Shown in pieces: positions 7,074-7,748 of a DNA stretch of 7,748 bases (positions are counted from its first letter, which is position 1; every line of letters starts with the position of its first letter). The notes beneath the pieces were generated by a model. It had not been told where the DNA came from, ran no database searches, and was given only the letters and a program-made list of their open reading frames with translations. The stretch spans positions 1 through 7,748 of the forward strand of contig JAISWY010000027.1 of the NCBI GenBank assembly GCA_031270925.1. Direction: 5' to 3'. This stretch comes from Candidatus Symbiothrix sp. Lineage in GTDB: Bacteria; Bacteroidota; Bacteroidia; Bacteroidales; Azobacteroidaceae. The position numbers were made by a program, and so were the translations under genes.

Positions 7074-7121
7074 TTCTAAAATTTTTTTGCCTTTTTGCAT
7101 CCAATATGTAAGCAAATATGC

Positions 7122-7130
7122 TATCTTTGC
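7122..7130 (+). promoter_or_regulatory. Bacteroidota -7 promoter element
   Basis: TATCTTTGC is an exact TAnnTTTGC match, identical to the one upstream of the ATPase gene. The nearest TTTG upstream (7094-7097) is 24 bp away, longer than the usual spacing. A start near 7135 gives an A-rich leader of about 26 nt before the ATG at 7161. Confidence 0.6.
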
Positions 7131-7160
7131 GGCGAAAAATTATAAAGATTAATAAAAATA

Positions 7161-7289
7161 ATGGGCCATACTGCACATAACAAGATTGTTTATGCTCCGC
7201 CGCAGAGCGGTTCGGTGTTCCATTTGCCTAAGTCGTTCCACAATTTGCCGGAAAGTATTGACAAAAAAATTAAAAAAGCATATTATTAA
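7161..7289 (+). CDS. 42-residue hypothetical ORF, possibly a truncated gene start
   Basis: The ORF runs from ATG 7161 to TAA 7289 and is placed like a real gene: a consensus -7 element 31 bp upstream and an A-rich start region (AATAAAAATA then ATG). The protein starts MGHTAHNKIVYAPPQSGSVF and ends in a lysine-rich tail IDKKIKKAYY. I recognise no family, signal peptide or membrane segment. Its first 100 bases are 48% G+C, while the next 100 (7261-7360) are 27%. The break falls at about residue 33, just where the sequence turns into Lys and Tyr codons. One reading is a short conserved peptide encoded ahead of the DUF2200 gene (6-nt gap). The other is the remaining 5' end of a longer gene cut by insertion of the AT-rich DNA to its right. 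The second fits the composition better. Confidence 0.4.
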   Translation: MGHTAHNKIVYAPPQSGSVFHLPKSFHNLPESIDKKIKKAYY

Positions 7290-7295
7290 TGAACC

Positions 7296-7646
7296 ATGGA
7301 AAAACCAAGAATATTTACAACCGGTTTTTCAAGTGTCTATCCGTTTTATGTTCAAAAAGCGGAAAAAAAGGGACATACTAAAGAAGATATTGATGCCATC
7401 ATTTGTTGGTTAACAGGATACAATCAACAGACCTTACAGCAACAACTTGATAAGAATATTGATTTTGAAACATTCTTTTCACCAGCGCCTCACATCAATC
7501 CAAATGCTTCAAAAATCACAGGGAAAATTTGTGGTTATCGAGTAGAAGAAATCGAAGACAAACTCATGCAAAAAATCCGCTATCTGGATAAATTGATTGA
7601 TGAATTATCTAAAGGAAAGGCGATTGAAAAAATTCTAAGGAAATAG
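7296..7646 (+). CDS. DUF2200 family protein
   Basis: The 116-residue protein matches the DUF2200 family along its full length. Recognisable segments are [20 protein letters not shown] (5-24), IICWLTGY (35-42), DFETFF (56-61), NPNASKITG (68-76), and the very conserved end [19 protein letters not shown] (82-100) with [10 protein letters not shown]. It is soluble, with no signal peptide. The family's function is unknown. The start 6 nt after the preceding stop has no Shine-Dalgarno sequence, so translation may depend on the upstream ORF. The gene is AT-rich compared with the haem operon and sits 12 bp before the next gene. DUF2200 genes are scattered across many bacterial phyla, so acquisition is plausible. 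Confidence 0.9.
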   Translation: MEKPRIFTTGFSSVYPFYVQKAEKKGHTKEDIDAIICWLTGYNQQTLQQQLDKNIDFETFFSPAPHINPNASKITGKICGYRVEEIEDKLMQKIRYLDKLIDELSKGKAIEKILRK

Positions 7647-7648
7647 AG

Positions 7649-7653
7649 AGGAG
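7649..7653 (+). promoter_or_regulatory. Strong Shine-Dalgarno site
   Basis: AGGAG within AGAGAGGAG lies 5 nt before the ATG at 7659. No other gene in the window has a comparable site, and Bacteroidota usually lack them. It fixes the start of the last gene and suggests DNA from a donor that uses strong Shine-Dalgarno sites, such as a Bacillota species. Confidence 0.7.
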
Positions 7654-7658
7654 TTAGT

Positions 7659-7748
7659 ATGTGGAAATGTGAAAAGTGTGGACGTAAATTCAAGAATACA
7701 AATCAAAATCACTATTGTGGTAAATTTTCAACGATTGATGATTATATT
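7659..7748 (+). CDS. N-terminus of zinc-ribbon DUF1801/DUF5655-type protein (cut by window edge)
   Basis: Thirty codons are visible. They begin MWKCEKCGRKFKNTNQNHYC, with C4, C7, H18 and C20 forming a likely zinc-binding CxxC...HxC set, followed by GKFSTIDDYI. This N-terminal pattern is known from small DUF1801/DUF5655 (YdhG-like) proteins, where STIDDYI begins the main domain. The function is unknown. It is probably co-transcribed with the DUF2200 gene, 12 bp upstream. The rest of the protein lies beyond the window, so the family call rests on the start alone. Confidence 0.7.
   Translation, partial: MWKCEKCGRKFKNTNQNHYCGKFSTIDDYI

Noticed and set aside
6969..7079. 36-codon plus-strand ORF starting MGGFKGKFHRYPP, rich in Arg and Lys
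   Set aside because: It has no promoter or start-site features, overlaps several hairpins and matches no family I know. It is more likely chance coding in a structured block.
6807..7115. Minus-strand ORF of 102 codons
   Set aside because: It crosses the terminator hairpin and the end of the HmuY-T9SS gene, and has no recognisable domain.
1..7748. CRISPR arrays, tRNA or rRNA genes, complete insertion sequences
   Set aside because: I saw no regularly spaced repeats, no tRNA cloverleaf or rRNA-like sequence, and no transposase ORF.

Overview
The window looks like a chromosome segment of a Bacteroidota (probably Bacteroidales) species. Three things point there: near-consensus TAnnTTTG promoter elements instead of E. 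coli-type -10 boxes, A-rich start regions mostly without Shine-Dalgarno sequences, and protein families typical of the phylum. These families are a HmuY-type hemophore lipoprotein with a surface-export signal, a type IX secretion (T9SS) C-terminal sorting domain, a TonB-dependent receptor and a DUF4143-type ATPase. The exact genus cannot be named from this sequence.

Layout. Positions 1-1048 (minus strand) hold a P-loop ATPase that runs off the left edge. A 238-bp AT-rich divergent intergenic region follows, with a promoter facing each way and a pair of near-identical inverted TGTAT-N8-ATACA sites. Positions 1287-3113 (plus) encode an outer-membrane beta-barrel protein with one POTRA-like domain (Omp85-like). 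Positions 3251-6901 (plus) look like one transcription unit for haem capture. It has a HmuR-like TonB-dependent receptor (3251-5173), a HmuY-family lipoprotein (5209-5892) and a second HmuY-family protein with a T9SS sorting domain in place of a lipid anchor (5921-6901). A strong hairpin terminator closes it at 6907-6943. A GC-rich, hairpin-rich noncoding block follows (about 6971-7073). The right end holds a promoter, a 42-codon ORF that looks like a broken gene start, a DUF2200 gene and the first 30 codons of a zinc-ribbon protein of the DUF1801/DUF5655 type. These last genes are more AT-rich and one has a strong Shine-Dalgarno sequence, so they may have been acquired.

How the genes work together. 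In Porphyromonas gingivalis, HmuY takes haem from host haemoproteins and passes it to HmuR, which imports it using TonB energy. Here the receptor is first and is followed by two diverged hemophores apparently displayed by two different routes: lipoprotein surface export and T9SS. By hand alignment, the two His haem ligands of P. gingivalis HmuY are replaced in both proteins by Met candidates. This two-route, apparently Met-ligated hemophore pair is the most interesting system in the window. The second point of interest is the composition break at about 7260.
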